IMG/VR virus record: IMGVR_UViG_3300020196_000034
Span: 1 to 62,650 of that record
Source: a virus
Direction: 5' to 3' (one strand)
DNA: 62,650 bases
In this document: piece by piece, positions 11,617 through 20,533 of the stretch
Position numbering within the stretch: position 1 is the stretch's first letter
How the letters are laid out: the number at the start of each line of letters is the position of its first letter
Made by a program: the position numbers and the translations under genes
Notes under the pieces: model-generated
The model's input: only the letters and a program-made list of their open reading frames with translations
Databases searched by the model: none
What the model was told of the DNA's origin: nothing

Positions 11617-13615
11617 TTTCTTTTTCTTTTAATACTGAGAAATCAATACACCCACCACCAATATCTCTTTTACCTAATTCATAGTCACCAATATAATCCC
11701 CTAAAGTCACCTCCAACTCAATAGGTATAAAACCATTATAATTAACTAAATTTAATAAACCATCTGATCCACCAGCATTAACAATATTAGATACTAATGT
11801 ACCAGAAGTAAAAGTATATCGTAAAAAAGTAGGATCTTCTATTAATTTTAAAAATTTATTTTGATTTACGTTATTTACATCAGATGCCCCTAATGTAAGA
11901 GTTTCCGATATCAATAGAAATTCACATGGCGGATCTTGCCTTTGGAAATAAAATCTTTTATCTAAATATAGGTAATGTGCCCCATCTTCAAATGGGTAAT
12001 CTACTCCATTACCAGTACTATCTATTTCACCTATTTCTAATAAATCTCTCCATTTAAACACGTTTGGAGAAATCTCTGTCGCATAATCAGGTATTCTAAA
12101 TGATTTTCTTAACTTAACTAAATCTGTTGGGTTAGTAATGTTATATTTATCAATAATAGATTGTAAATTAACTACTGGATTTATAAAATTCGCAAATTCT
12201 CTAATTTGTATTAAATTAAAAGGTGAATATATATAACCCTCTGTTTTATTTTCTTTTGTATTATCTATTTCATTTAATCTTTCTCTATAAACTGTATTAA
12301 TTCTATGGTATATTACTTCTAACCTTCTTTCCAATAATTCATTTTCATTATATTCTACAATATCACCATCAAAAATATCATCTGATTCATCTATATTTTC
12401 ATAATAGAATGAACCAACAAAATTAGTATCACCATATGATCTTACATTATAGTTTACATTTGTATCATTTTCTAATAGATAACCTGCGGAAATCTTAGTC
12501 CAAAATCTTGTATTAAATGGTGTCGGTAAATTTTGTTGTTTATATTGCCAATATTGTGTATTAATCGATGTTGGATCGTTATCGTTATCATTTTTTACAA
12601 TAGTCAAATATAATTCACTTAATGGTCTATTTAAATTATCTACTAATCCATTAACATCAACGTCTTTTTTAAAATTAAATGCCGCAACATCGTCATTAAA
12701 ATATGTAACCCCATATGCGGCAGGGTATATATCATAATCTTTATAATCAGAACTAGTTAAAGATTTAAATTGTCTAACATAATAAGATGATGGTTTATTT
12801 CTAACTACTCTTTTAACTGTACTAATACCAACAGTAAAACTTATATCCGATGGATTAACATCAATTACAAAAGTTCTAAGTTTATTATCATTAGTTTGGT
12901 TACCTAATTTAAAAACTTTAAAAGGTTTTACCCCTAAATTTAAAGTATTATTTAGTGTGTTATCAATAAAGTTTAATAAACTTATTCTATCACCATCTAT
13001 TAATCCGTGATTCATTGCAGTTCTAAAACCAGTATATTTTCTACCATTAAGTTTGATTGTAAACTGTTCTATAATTGGTATTCCGTCTTTTAATGAAATA
13101 TTTGCACCATTTTTAACTATAACTATATCTTTACTTTTAAACGGGTATGTTATTTTCAATAAAAAATTCTGAATACCATCACTATCCAAAAAATTTAATC
13201 TATCATAACCAGGATCAAATGGGAAGAATTCGCATAACGCACTTTTGTTATCATTAAATTGTAACGCATCTTCATCAGGTTCATCATTATAATAACCTAT
13301 CCAGCCATCTTTCTCAAATATTGCACTACTTAAAATTGGTTTACTTACAATATTTTGGTTTTGATTCCTATAAATTTTTATATTTTCATTAAAAATAGTG
13401 TTACTTATAACTGGTTTAACTACGCCATAAAATCTATATATACCACTTTCTCTTCTTTCCTTTTCGAATTGTTCAAACTGACTTACTGTTGTATCAACTT
13501 TATTAAGTGGTATAGGTTTATTAACATTTTCTAAACCAAATTGTATTTGTGTATCTACATTTACATTATTAGGTAATCTAACACTATTTAATAATATTTT
13601 ATTTGTATCTTCCAT
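11600..13615 (-). CDS. Unknown large baseplate-region structural protein (671 aa)
   Basis: Not assignable to a named family from the sequence. It is an acidic, Asn/Asp/Tyr-rich soluble protein without membrane segments. The only Cys residues are near residue 129, in the CEFLL stretch near 560, and in the C-terminal CIDF and DDVC. The stop of the 1388-residue gene lies 2 bases upstream, and the next gene overlaps its end by 17 bases. By order it occupies a place where T4 has wedge proteins after gp6 and gp7, so a gp8-like or connector role is possible. That is inference from gene order only. Confidence 0.75.
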   Translation of the reverse strand: MEDTNKILLNSVRLPNNVNVDTQIQFGLENVNKPIPLNKVDTTVSQFEQFEKERRESGIYRFYGVVKPVISNTIFNENIKIYRNQNQNIVSKPILSSAIFEKDGWIGYYNDEPDEDALQFNDNKSALCEFFPFDPGYDRLNFLDSDGIQNFLLKITYPFKSKDIVIVKNGANISLKDGIPIIEQFTIKLNGRKYTGFRTAMNHGLIDGDRISLLNFIDNTLNNTLNLGVKPFKVFKLGNQTNDNKLRTFVIDVNPSDISFTVGISTVKRVVRNKPSSYYVRQFKSLTSSDYKDYDIYPAAYGVTYFNDDVAAFNFKKDVDVNGLVDNLNRPLSELYLTIVKNDNDNDPTSINTQYWQYKQQNLPTPFNTRFWTKISAGYLLENDTNVNYNVRSYGDTNFVGSFYYENIDESDDIFDGDIVEYNENELLERRLEVIYHRINTVYRERLNEIDNTKENKTEGYIYSPFNLIQIREFANFINPVVNLQSIIDKYNITNPTDLVKLRKSFRIPDYATEISPNVFKWRDLLEIGEIDSTGNGVDYPFEDGAHYLYLDKRFYFQRQDPPCEFLLISETLTLGASDVNNVNQNKFLKLIEDPTFLRYTFTSGTLVSNIVNAGGSDGLLNLVNYNGFIPIELEVTLGDYIGDYELGKRDIGGGCIDFSVLKEKEIDDVC

Positions 13616-13617
13616 TT

Positions 13618-16600
13618 TTAATCAGTTTGAAAATTTCCACTAAAATTAGTATTTGTTAGTATTGGTGGTGAACCTACCTCAACTTGTTGTAATAAAGTTT
13701 CACCTAAACAAGTTTTATAAATAGTAAATGGATTTTGATTCTCATTCCCAACATTAGGAGAATTATTAATATTCTCATCAACAGTAGAATTAGATGGACC
13801 AATACCTTTAAGTGTTGTAGCATTTATTTTATCTGCAAAAAATAGTGAAACGGTTTTATGCAATGCAGTCTTTCCTGGTACTAAACCAAAATAAAGATAA
13901 TAAGGGGTTTGTGTTCTGTTAAATTTAATACCTTTAATTGTGTCTAAACCATTTAATCCATCATCAGTTTCATCAATACCACCATTTGCGGTTTGCCCAA
14001 AATTTAAAGAGCCACCATTAGGGTAATTTACATAAGATGAGGTTTGACCTGGCGCTAAACCATAAAAATAATCGACACTACCATTTGTTTTATAATAACC
14101 ACACGCATCACCTGTTATAAATGAATCACCATCATTATATTCTGATAAAATTATTTCACCATCTAAATTATAATAAAGTGGTGTACCATCTGTTAAAGTT
14201 AATGGTTGATATGTTTGGTAGTCATTATTAAATTCTATTGAACCGGGTCTCATATGATGAAATTTTAAGTTAGAAGCTTTATAACCATTAAATCTTCTAC
14301 AAAAATAATTTCTTACATCAGTATCATGATTGAAACGTAAAAAACAATTACCTATTTCTATACCAATATCATTTGCATCGATAATTTCAACACCAACTTG
14401 TGATTGATTTACTGTTGCCGCAATATTAGAACAAACTGTACTAAAACAACTAAATTCTACATATGCCCTTAAATTAAGTGATAAATCTTTTTTATCATCA
14501 AATTTTTTAATTTCTTTAATATTACCATTTAAGTATGGTGTGGCACTACCCAATTTAGTTTTAAATTCTTCATAACTAACATTGAATGTAGTTGTTGGGA
14601 TATCGTTTAAAATAAAAGGTATGTCATCTATATCGCAAAAAACACTACTACCTAATTCCATAATAGTGGTAGGTAACATTAAATTTGCTTTATATTCTGA
14701 TAAATTATATTTAACATCGTTACTAGGAATATATGGTGTATAATATATTTCATTATCCCACCAAGTTATTAAACCATGTTTTATTATTTTAATGTAATTA
14801 TTATATGAAGTTACATCATATACGCAAGGTGCAACACCATTAGAGCCACAATCTGGTTCACAAGTAGGTGTTGGGCATTCAGATTCTTCATTCGCATCTG
14901 AAGTTTCTCCTTCAGGTTGGGTTATATTCTCAAAGAAATTTTGATTATCAGGTAAAAATTCGACTGAGGGTAAACTAGTAGTATATAATGAACAATCATT
15001 AGATGTTTTGAAATATTCTTTTCTTTCCATCATTCTTGTATCGTCACAAATATTTCTATGGTGACCGTGACCACCTATGTTTTCCCAAGAAGTTGTACCG
15101 TCTCCGCCATCAGTTTCAACATACTCAGGTTTTCCGTGAACTCCAGGAACTTCTCTATCTTTTATTTCATATGGGATACCTTGAGCATTAAATGTATTTT
15201 GAAAGTCTGTAAAGGAATTAAATTTTATTGTACAACCATCAAATGATGGAGTGTTCCCTTTAAATTCTAACTCTTTTACTGCCAAATTTAAATTAGGTGT
15301 TTGTAAATCATTTTCTTCTGTACCATACCAATCAGTAACTCTTCTACCTTTTATCTTTGCATTACATCCATTAACACTTAATGTTGGATTAGAAAATAGT
15401 ATCGATGGTATTTTAATTCTCCATTGGGTAAATGAGGGATCTCCCTGAAAATTTTGACTGTTACCTCCCCCTCTACAATCAAAATCACAAAATTTATCTT
15501 TTTTAATTTGTCCAAATTTACGTTTAGATTTTTTTAATTTATATTTTCTTTTAATTAGTGGGAAATATAAAGTACCACCAACCCAATCATTATAAAAATC
15601 AAATTTCAACATTCTAAGAAAAACTGCTACAGGCTCCATTACACAAGAAACCCAATCTTTAATTCCTGCAGTTTGTAAACCACCACAATTCAAACATTTA
15701 AATGGTTCAACAAATGGTGAATTACAACCTTGTGAATTACCAAATGGACTCTTTATTAAAGTAACCCTTATATCCAAACCTTCATCTGCACATTTTAAAC
15801 CTATTAGAGGTATTTTAACACAACATTTACTACAACAAGGTGGACTAGAAGGGACACCTGCAGTGGCTAAAGCCTGTATAGTCGCATTATTACTAGGACA
15901 TCCATTATAAGGATATGATGGATTGGTTTGGGATGAGGGGCAACAACTATGGGTAGAAGAAGCAGGACATATTCCTTTACATTTATTACACAATAAAGGA
16001 CTAAAAATACATCTCCATTTTATATAAATTTTTAAAGTAAATACTGTACCACCCGAACTGGCACACTCATTCCCACAACCATTCGTACCATCACCGCAAT
16101 CACCACCGCAATATAAATCTTTATATGGTTGGTTACAAAATTCAAATCCAGCTGGTAAGTTAAAACAATAAACTAAATAAATTGTCAACCCAACAGGTAT
16201 TTTTATTGAGCATATTTGGGTTATAAGTCCATTAATGATGTTTAATATCCCATTAATGAATCCTACTATATGACCAAAAAAAGTTAATATAAGACATATT
16301 ATAGTATATAAAGGATTTAAATTAATATCAATTCTATTTGTTGGGAATTTATTAACACCTTCCGCATTTAATATATCTTTAATACCTATAAAACCTCTTG
16401 CCTCATCTCCATTCTTACCACCTAATTTTTGATACCTACTTATATATTGTTTTACAGTATAAACTTTTTTCCACCTAAAAGGATAAAATTCTTCTAAATA
16501 GTTATATTGGTTTCTTAAATCATTTGCATACGGTGTACCAGTAGTTATTGTAGATAACTGTTGGTTTATGGTAAAATCCTGACTATTCTTTAAATCTTCG

Positions 16601-17784
16601 GGACTATATTCACTAAAATTAAAATTATTATTTGTATTAGGGACTAAAAATTTCGCCCTTTGTCTTAATCTTTTATCATTAGAAGTGGCATCCATAGAAA
16701 TCCTAAATCTATAATCACCTTCAGTGGCAACACCTTTAATTCCATCAGGAGAAGGTACTAAATTACCAAACTCATCAGTTACCACTTTTCTTATGTTCAT
16801 AGGAACTAATAAAGACCAGTTACCATTATCGTCAATACCATTACCTTTAAAACTATATTTTTCTATTCTACCATCAACTGTTCTCCTTAATGCCTCTATA
16901 TTACCTGCACCAGTAATAACTTCATTCATTTTACCCATTTCTCTGGCTGGTTTACAATTCTTATTTAAAGAATCTTTTTCATCGTCAGAAAAAACACTAC
17001 CCATAAAAATGGCAGTGGGTACTAATTCTAAATTATCGATAGAGATATCATATCTATTTATACCTAACCCATTACCGACACTTAAACTATCACACCAATA
17101 AGGTTCAATTCTTACAGGTATATTTTCAGAAAAAATTTGTGGTAAACTATCTAAATTATTAGAAGATTTAAATTTAAATCTATCTTTAAATAAATCATCA
17201 CTATATCCTTGTTCTATTAATTCAAAAGGTCTCACAGATAAAAACCCTATATCACTTACATCCATATCATAATGTAAGAAATGATCACCTACTGGAACAC
17301 CAAATAAAATATAATCTCCCGCCTCATTTGTTGTAGTAGTATATTTATAATACTTCTCATAAATTTCTAAAGTAGTATTATTATCTAATATTTCTCTTTT
17401 TTTAGGAAATGTACCAACAGGTGTATGATCTAATGTTTGTTGATTTTTAGGTAATACATTATATCGTATACCATTTTTATTTTTTTGATCAGGAAATGGT
17501 TCTGTATAAGGATAGATTGATGATTTAACAGGATCTTGTAAATCATTATCATCTACAGGTACAAATATAGAAACTCTAACATTTGGTACACCAAATCCAT
17601 TATTGATTATAACCCTACCCGCAATTACTCCATATTCAGAACAAAAACTTTGGTAATCGTCTTTTTGTGATATTTTTAAACTTAATATTTCTAAATGATC
17701 ATAATTTTGACTAAGATCAACATTAACCTTTAAATACCCATTGTCATTACCTGGTGTTGTCCTAATTCTAAATGATTTAGACAT
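13618..17784 (-). CDS. Large baseplate protein with carboxypeptidase-regulatory-like fold and Cys-rich hydrophobic core
   Basis: The protein has 1388 residues. Residues about 48-200 match the pattern of a carboxypeptidase regulatory-like beta domain (GVIAGRVIINNGFGVPNVRV, then TTTTNEAGDYILFGVPVGDH). Residues about 485-550 hold two or three very hydrophobic stretches (TIICLILTFFGHIVGFINGI and IPVGLTIYLVYCFNLP). They run straight into a Cys-dense region to about 720 (GGDCGDGTNGCGNEC, CNKCKGIC, PPCCSKCC). Later parts are beta-like with more Cys pairs. By order it follows the gp6-like gene and the small membrane protein, where T4 has the large wedge protein gp7. A wedge role is inferred. The hydrophobic, disulphide-rich core is unusual for a soluble baseplate part and could contact membrane. 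Confidence 0.7.
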   Translation of the reverse strand: MSKSFRIRTTPGNDNGYLKVNVDLSQNYDHLEILSLKISQKDDYQSFCSEYGVIAGRVIINNGFGVPNVRVSIFVPVDDNDLQDPVKSSIYPYTEPFPDQKNKNGIRYNVLPKNQQTLDHTPVGTFPKKREILDNNTTLEIYEKYYKYTTTTNEAGDYILFGVPVGDHFLHYDMDVSDIGFLSVRPFELIEQGYSDDLFKDRFKFKSSNNLDSLPQIFSENIPVRIEPYWCDSLSVGNGLGINRYDISIDNLELVPTAIFMGSVFSDDEKDSLNKNCKPAREMGKMNEVITGAGNIEALRRTVDGRIEKYSFKGNGIDDNGNWSLLVPMNIRKVVTDEFGNLVPSPDGIKGVATEGDYRFRISMDATSNDKRLRQRAKFLVPNTNNNFNFSEYSPEDLKNSQDFTINQQLSTITTGTPYANDLRNQYNYLEEFYPFRWKKVYTVKQYISRYQKLGGKNGDEARGFIGIKDILNAEGVNKFPTNRIDINLNPLYTIICLILTFFGHIVGFINGILNIINGLITQICSIKIPVGLTIYLVYCFNLPAGFEFCNQPYKDLYCGGDCGDGTNGCGNECASSGGTVFTLKIYIKWRCIFSPLLCNKCKGICPASSTHSCCPSSQTNPSYPYNGCPSNNATIQALATAGVPSSPPCCSKCCVKIPLIGLKCADEGLDIRVTLIKSPFGNSQGCNSPFVEPFKCLNCGGLQTAGIKDWVSCVMEPVAVFLRMLKFDFYNDWVGGTLYFPLIKRKYKLKKSKRKFGQIKKDKFCDFDCRGGGNSQNFQGDPSFTQWRIKIPSILFSNPTLSVNGCNAKIKGRRVTDWYGTEENDLQTPNLNLAVKELEFKGNTPSFDGCTIKFNSFTDFQNTFNAQGIPYEIKDREVPGVHGKPEYVETDGGDGTTSWENIGGHGHHRNICDDTRMMERKEYFKTSNDCSLYTTSLPSVEFLPDNQNFFENITQPEGETSDANEESECPTPTCEPDCGSNGVAPCVYDVTSYNNYIKIIKHGLITWWDNEIYYTPYIPSNDVKYNLSEYKANLMLPTTIMELGSSVFCDIDDIPFILNDIPTTTFNVSYEEFKTKLGSATPYLNGNIKEIKKFDDKKDLSLNLRAYVEFSCFSTVCSNIAATVNQSQVGVEIIDANDIGIEIGNCFLRFNHDTDVRNYFCRRFNGYKASNLKFHHMRPGSIEFNNDYQTYQPLTLTDGTPLYYNLDGEIILSEYNDGDSFITGDACGYYKTNGSVDYFYGLAPGQTSSYVNYPNGGSLNFGQTANGGIDETDDGLNGLDTIKGIKFNRTQTPYYLYFGLVPGKTALHKTVSLFFADKINATTLKGIGPSNSTVDENINNSPNVGNENQNPFTIYKTCLGETLLQQVEVGSPPILTNTNFSGNFQTD

Positions 17785-17807
17785 ATTAATATCATTTTAT
17801 CCTTTTA

Positions 17808-18215
17808 TTATTTTTTATTTTCAAAAATTTCTATATCATCAAATTCTGTTTTAGTTTTATTTTCTTTTTTTTCTTTGTAAGAAACTGTATCTTTAAATTG
17901 TCTTTCACGTTTCTTAACTTCTCTGTTATGTTTAAATTTCGCATAAGAAGTTAAAATACCAATAAAAAAGTCTTTAAATTTTTTACTTACTTTAGGTAAA
18001 GACTTTGGTAAAAAGAATGTCATAAAAATTTGTCCAACTAAAACTAAAATAATTAGTGGTAATACAACCACTATCGATAAAAACGCAATGATTTTAAAAA
18101 AGAAATTACCATTATAATTCCCATTCTGAATTGATTCAGGAATTAAATTAATATCCATAGTTTGATTTTGTTTACCCCCTTTTTTACTTTTTTGATTACA
18201 TGTTTTACATTCCAT
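17808..18215 (-). CDS. Small single-pass membrane protein in the baseplate operon
   Basis: This 135-residue protein starts with a CxxC pair (C3, C6) in a short hydrophilic head. One strong hydrophobic helix at about 43-70 follows (IIAFLSIVVVLPLIILVLVG), then a very basic tail rich in Lys and Arg that ends acidic. There is no cleavable signal peptide. It sits between the gp6-like and the 1388-residue baseplate genes with small gaps. A membrane protein here could be a virion component delivered to the envelope, or could act on the host membrane late in infection. The family is not recognised. Confidence 0.7.
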   Translation of the reverse strand: MECKTCNQKSKKGGKQNQTMDINLIPESIQNGNYNGNFFFKIIAFLSIVVVLPLIILVLVGQIFMTFFLPKSLPKVSKKFKDFFIGILTSYAKFKHNREVKKRERQFKDTVSYKEKKENKTKTEFDDIEIFENKK

Positions 18216-18265
18216 AACTTTAATTTTTTTTATTAAAACTAATTATTTTTTTAAAAAAGTAATTA

Positions 18266-20095
18266 CTATGAGGTTGAAATTGTAACTTTAATATCTTTAT
18301 TTGGGTATTTAATCTCAAACATCGCATTAGGTGCACCGAATAAAGTATATCTACCTAATAAATCAATTTGTCTTGTAACATCATCAATATATGGTTGAGC
18401 TATCTCATTTAAAGAATATTTACCATTTTCGTTAACTTTATTATAAACTCTAAGATCGGTAACATTTAATACACCTGCCACATTGTTAATATTTTCAACT
18501 AATTGTGAAAGATAGATATTATCACCCATTTCCCATTTATTTATATCAAAATATTGTGTAATAGATGAAATAACCCCTGAAATAACTTCTCCTTTTGGTA
18601 CTGCCTTATCTGCAAAAATATCTACCTCAAAACCTAAATTTATTACCCTACCATTTTTAACCGTAACATAATCATTTATCATTCTAAAATCAGCCAAATA
18701 TTCGGCAATATTTTGTTTTAATGCTGAAGTGGCTTCAGTAGTTAATTTACTACTAGCGTCTAATGCTAATATATAAACATTTATTTTATTTCTTTCTTCC
18801 CACACACCTGTTCTAAAAGGAACTCCAAATTTACCAGGCATCAATGGTATTCTACTTTGATAATCTTTTATAGTTACACATCTATTTTGTGCCGAAAAAT
18901 TATATTTAACTAAATTTCTTATTTCTTCCACAGATGGTTCTTCTTTACCACCTAACGCAGGAATTGGGTTATTAACACTAATACTATTACTAATAATTCT
19001 ATTTATATTGGAATCGTCTCCATTAATAATTGTACTAACTGTACCCAAAGTAGTTATTGTGTTAGGACCAATATTAGAATCTTGTCCCCCACCTATTCTA
19101 TACCTTACATATAAAGTATTATTTGTTTGTGGTATCTCACCTAAAGAAAGGTTATTTACTACTCTACCTATTCTATCTATTTGTCCTCTACATCCTACAA
19201 AATCATTTAATTCAGAAATATCGGCATCACCTGCACCAAAAGTAATTTTACAAAATCCATTATCTGTAAATTCTTTTATGAACCTTTTAGGTGCATTTTT
19301 CCATTTTCCGACAACTACACCTTCTCTATCTGATACCGCATTTTCATCCTCAATATAAATTTCTGCCTGTGCCAATGCAGGTACCTCATACCAACTTAAA
19401 TCAAAATTAGAAAATTCATCTTCTGTTGGGTTATTTACAAAGTTAGTACCTTCTTTTATTATAATATTTTCAATAGATAAGACATTATCTTCTGGTAATA
19501 TTATTTCTAAAAATGGTCTATAATCTCCCCTACCTAATGTTTTTTTATAAATTTTAGTAAAACCATTTAACATTATTTCTCTTTTTGTAAGTGAGTAGTT
19601 TTGGATAATTCCATTACCGTCAATATTAGGTATTACTAATCTGTTAGGTATTCCTCCAGTAGTGAAAGGAGATGAAAAATCACAATCCTCAATAAGTTCA
19701 AATACTTTACCTGCACCTGTTGCCTGTGAACCTTTTAAAATTTTAGGTGCATAACTTATATCAAATGTATCACCATTTACAGGTATATTAGTCACAGTCC
19801 AATCTACAATAGTAATACTAGGTCTTTTACCTGGTATATTTAAACCAAATGTTCTAGCCAATTCTAATATAGAAGATCTTTCTTGTGCGTAACTAATTTG
19901 AGTTTCATTAAACATTCTATCAGTATGGAATGATAACATATCTCCAACCGCAGCGTTTAATTCTAATAACATCATACCAACAGAAGCATCATTAAAATCT
20001 GAAAAAATTTCTGGATAATATTTTTGAATGAATTCTATAAGTTGTAATCTTACGTCAGAAAAATTACGTGCATTATAATCAATTTTTTTTACCAT
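18266..20095 (-). CDS. Baseplate wedge protein, gp6/baseplate J-like
   Basis: This 609-residue protein begins with the typical gp6-like opening (VRLQLIEFIQKYYPEIFSDF, then SVGMMLLELNAAVGDMLSFH and SILELARTFG). The C-terminal half has the baseplate J-type pattern, with SVEEIRNLVKYNFSAQNRCV, a TIKDYQ motif and VSGVISSITQYFD. In T4, gp6 forms the inner ring of the baseplate wedge and links wedges to the hub; the same role is expected here. The length is close to T4 gp6. It lies 3 bases after the gp25-like gene, the usual gp25-gp6 neighbourhood of contractile phages. Confidence 0.88.
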   Translation of the reverse strand: MVKKIDYNARNFSDVRLQLIEFIQKYYPEIFSDFNDASVGMMLLELNAAVGDMLSFHTDRMFNETQISYAQERSSILELARTFGLNIPGKRPSITIVDWTVTNIPVNGDTFDISYAPKILKGSQATGAGKVFELIEDCDFSSPFTTGGIPNRLVIPNIDGNGIIQNYSLTKREIMLNGFTKIYKKTLGRGDYRPFLEIILPEDNVLSIENIIIKEGTNFVNNPTEDEFSNFDLSWYEVPALAQAEIYIEDENAVSDREGVVVGKWKNAPKRFIKEFTDNGFCKITFGAGDADISELNDFVGCRGQIDRIGRVVNNLSLGEIPQTNNTLYVRYRIGGGQDSNIGPNTITTLGTVSTIINGDDSNINRIISNSISVNNPIPALGGKEEPSVEEIRNLVKYNFSAQNRCVTIKDYQSRIPLMPGKFGVPFRTGVWEERNKINVYILALDASSKLTTEATSALKQNIAEYLADFRMINDYVTVKNGRVINLGFEVDIFADKAVPKGEVISGVISSITQYFDINKWEMGDNIYLSQLVENINNVAGVLNVTDLRVYNKVNENGKYSLNEIAQPYIDDVTRQIDLLGRYTLFGAPNAMFEIKYPNKDIKVTISTS

Positions 20096-20098
20096 ATC

Positions 20099-20482
20099 TT
20101 AGAATGTTAAGGTTACTGTATCTGTACTTGTGAAAGTTCCCTCTGTAACAGTATAAGTTAACTCCACAATTATTAATTCTTCTATGTCATTATTCCTAAA
20201 TGAAATATCATTTATAATTAAATTAGGTATATATAATTTAATTGTATCATTTAGATTATTCCTTATATCCGCATGTGTTATCTCATCATTTGGTTCGAAA
20301 ATGAATTTTTTTAAATCACTACCAAAATCAGGAAGATATAATCTTTCACCTTTATTCGTTAATAAAAGATGTAATAAATCTGCCCTAATCGCATCTTTAT
20401 CACTTTTATTCAATTTAAAATAAAAACCGTTTCCAGCATCTCTAAAAGGAAAATCAATATTTATATACCTAGTCTTTGCCAT
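20099..20482 (-). CDS. Baseplate wedge protein, gp25/GPW-like
   Basis: This 127-residue protein matches the GPW/gp25 family in length and pattern. It has an N-terminal DFPFRDAGNGF stretch, the signature NKGERLYLPDFGSDLKKFIF (about residues 43-62), and a C-terminal beta region ending VTLTF. The conserved E of the GER element, which gp25 uses to initiate sheath assembly in T4-like and R-type systems, is present. It acts in the inner baseplate as a sheath-like initiator. The gene is followed at once by the gp6-like gene. Confidence 0.9.
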   Translation of the reverse strand: MAKTRYINIDFPFRDAGNGFYFKLNKSDKDAIRADLLHLLLTNKGERLYLPDFGSDLKKFIFEPNDEITHADIRNNLNDTIKLYIPNLIINDISFRNNDIEELIIVELTYTVTEGTFTSTDTVTLTF

Positions 20483-20487
20483 ATGTA

Positions 20488-20496
20488 TATAAATAT
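20488..20496 (-). promoter_or_regulatory. ATATTTATA motif before the gp25-like gene
   Basis: Exact ATATTTATA in sense orientation in the 51-base gap, 5 bases before the ATG at 20482. If it is a promoter, transcripts for gp25 and the following baseplate genes would be nearly leaderless. Confidence 0.35.
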
Positions 20497-20533
20497 AATA
20501 CTATAAAATTTTTGAAAAGAAATAATAAAATAA

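Noticed and set aside
16724-17101. 125-codon plus-strand ORF opposite the 1388-residue gene
   Set aside because: It lies wholly inside a well-supported coding region on the other strand and has no promoter or recognisable protein pattern.
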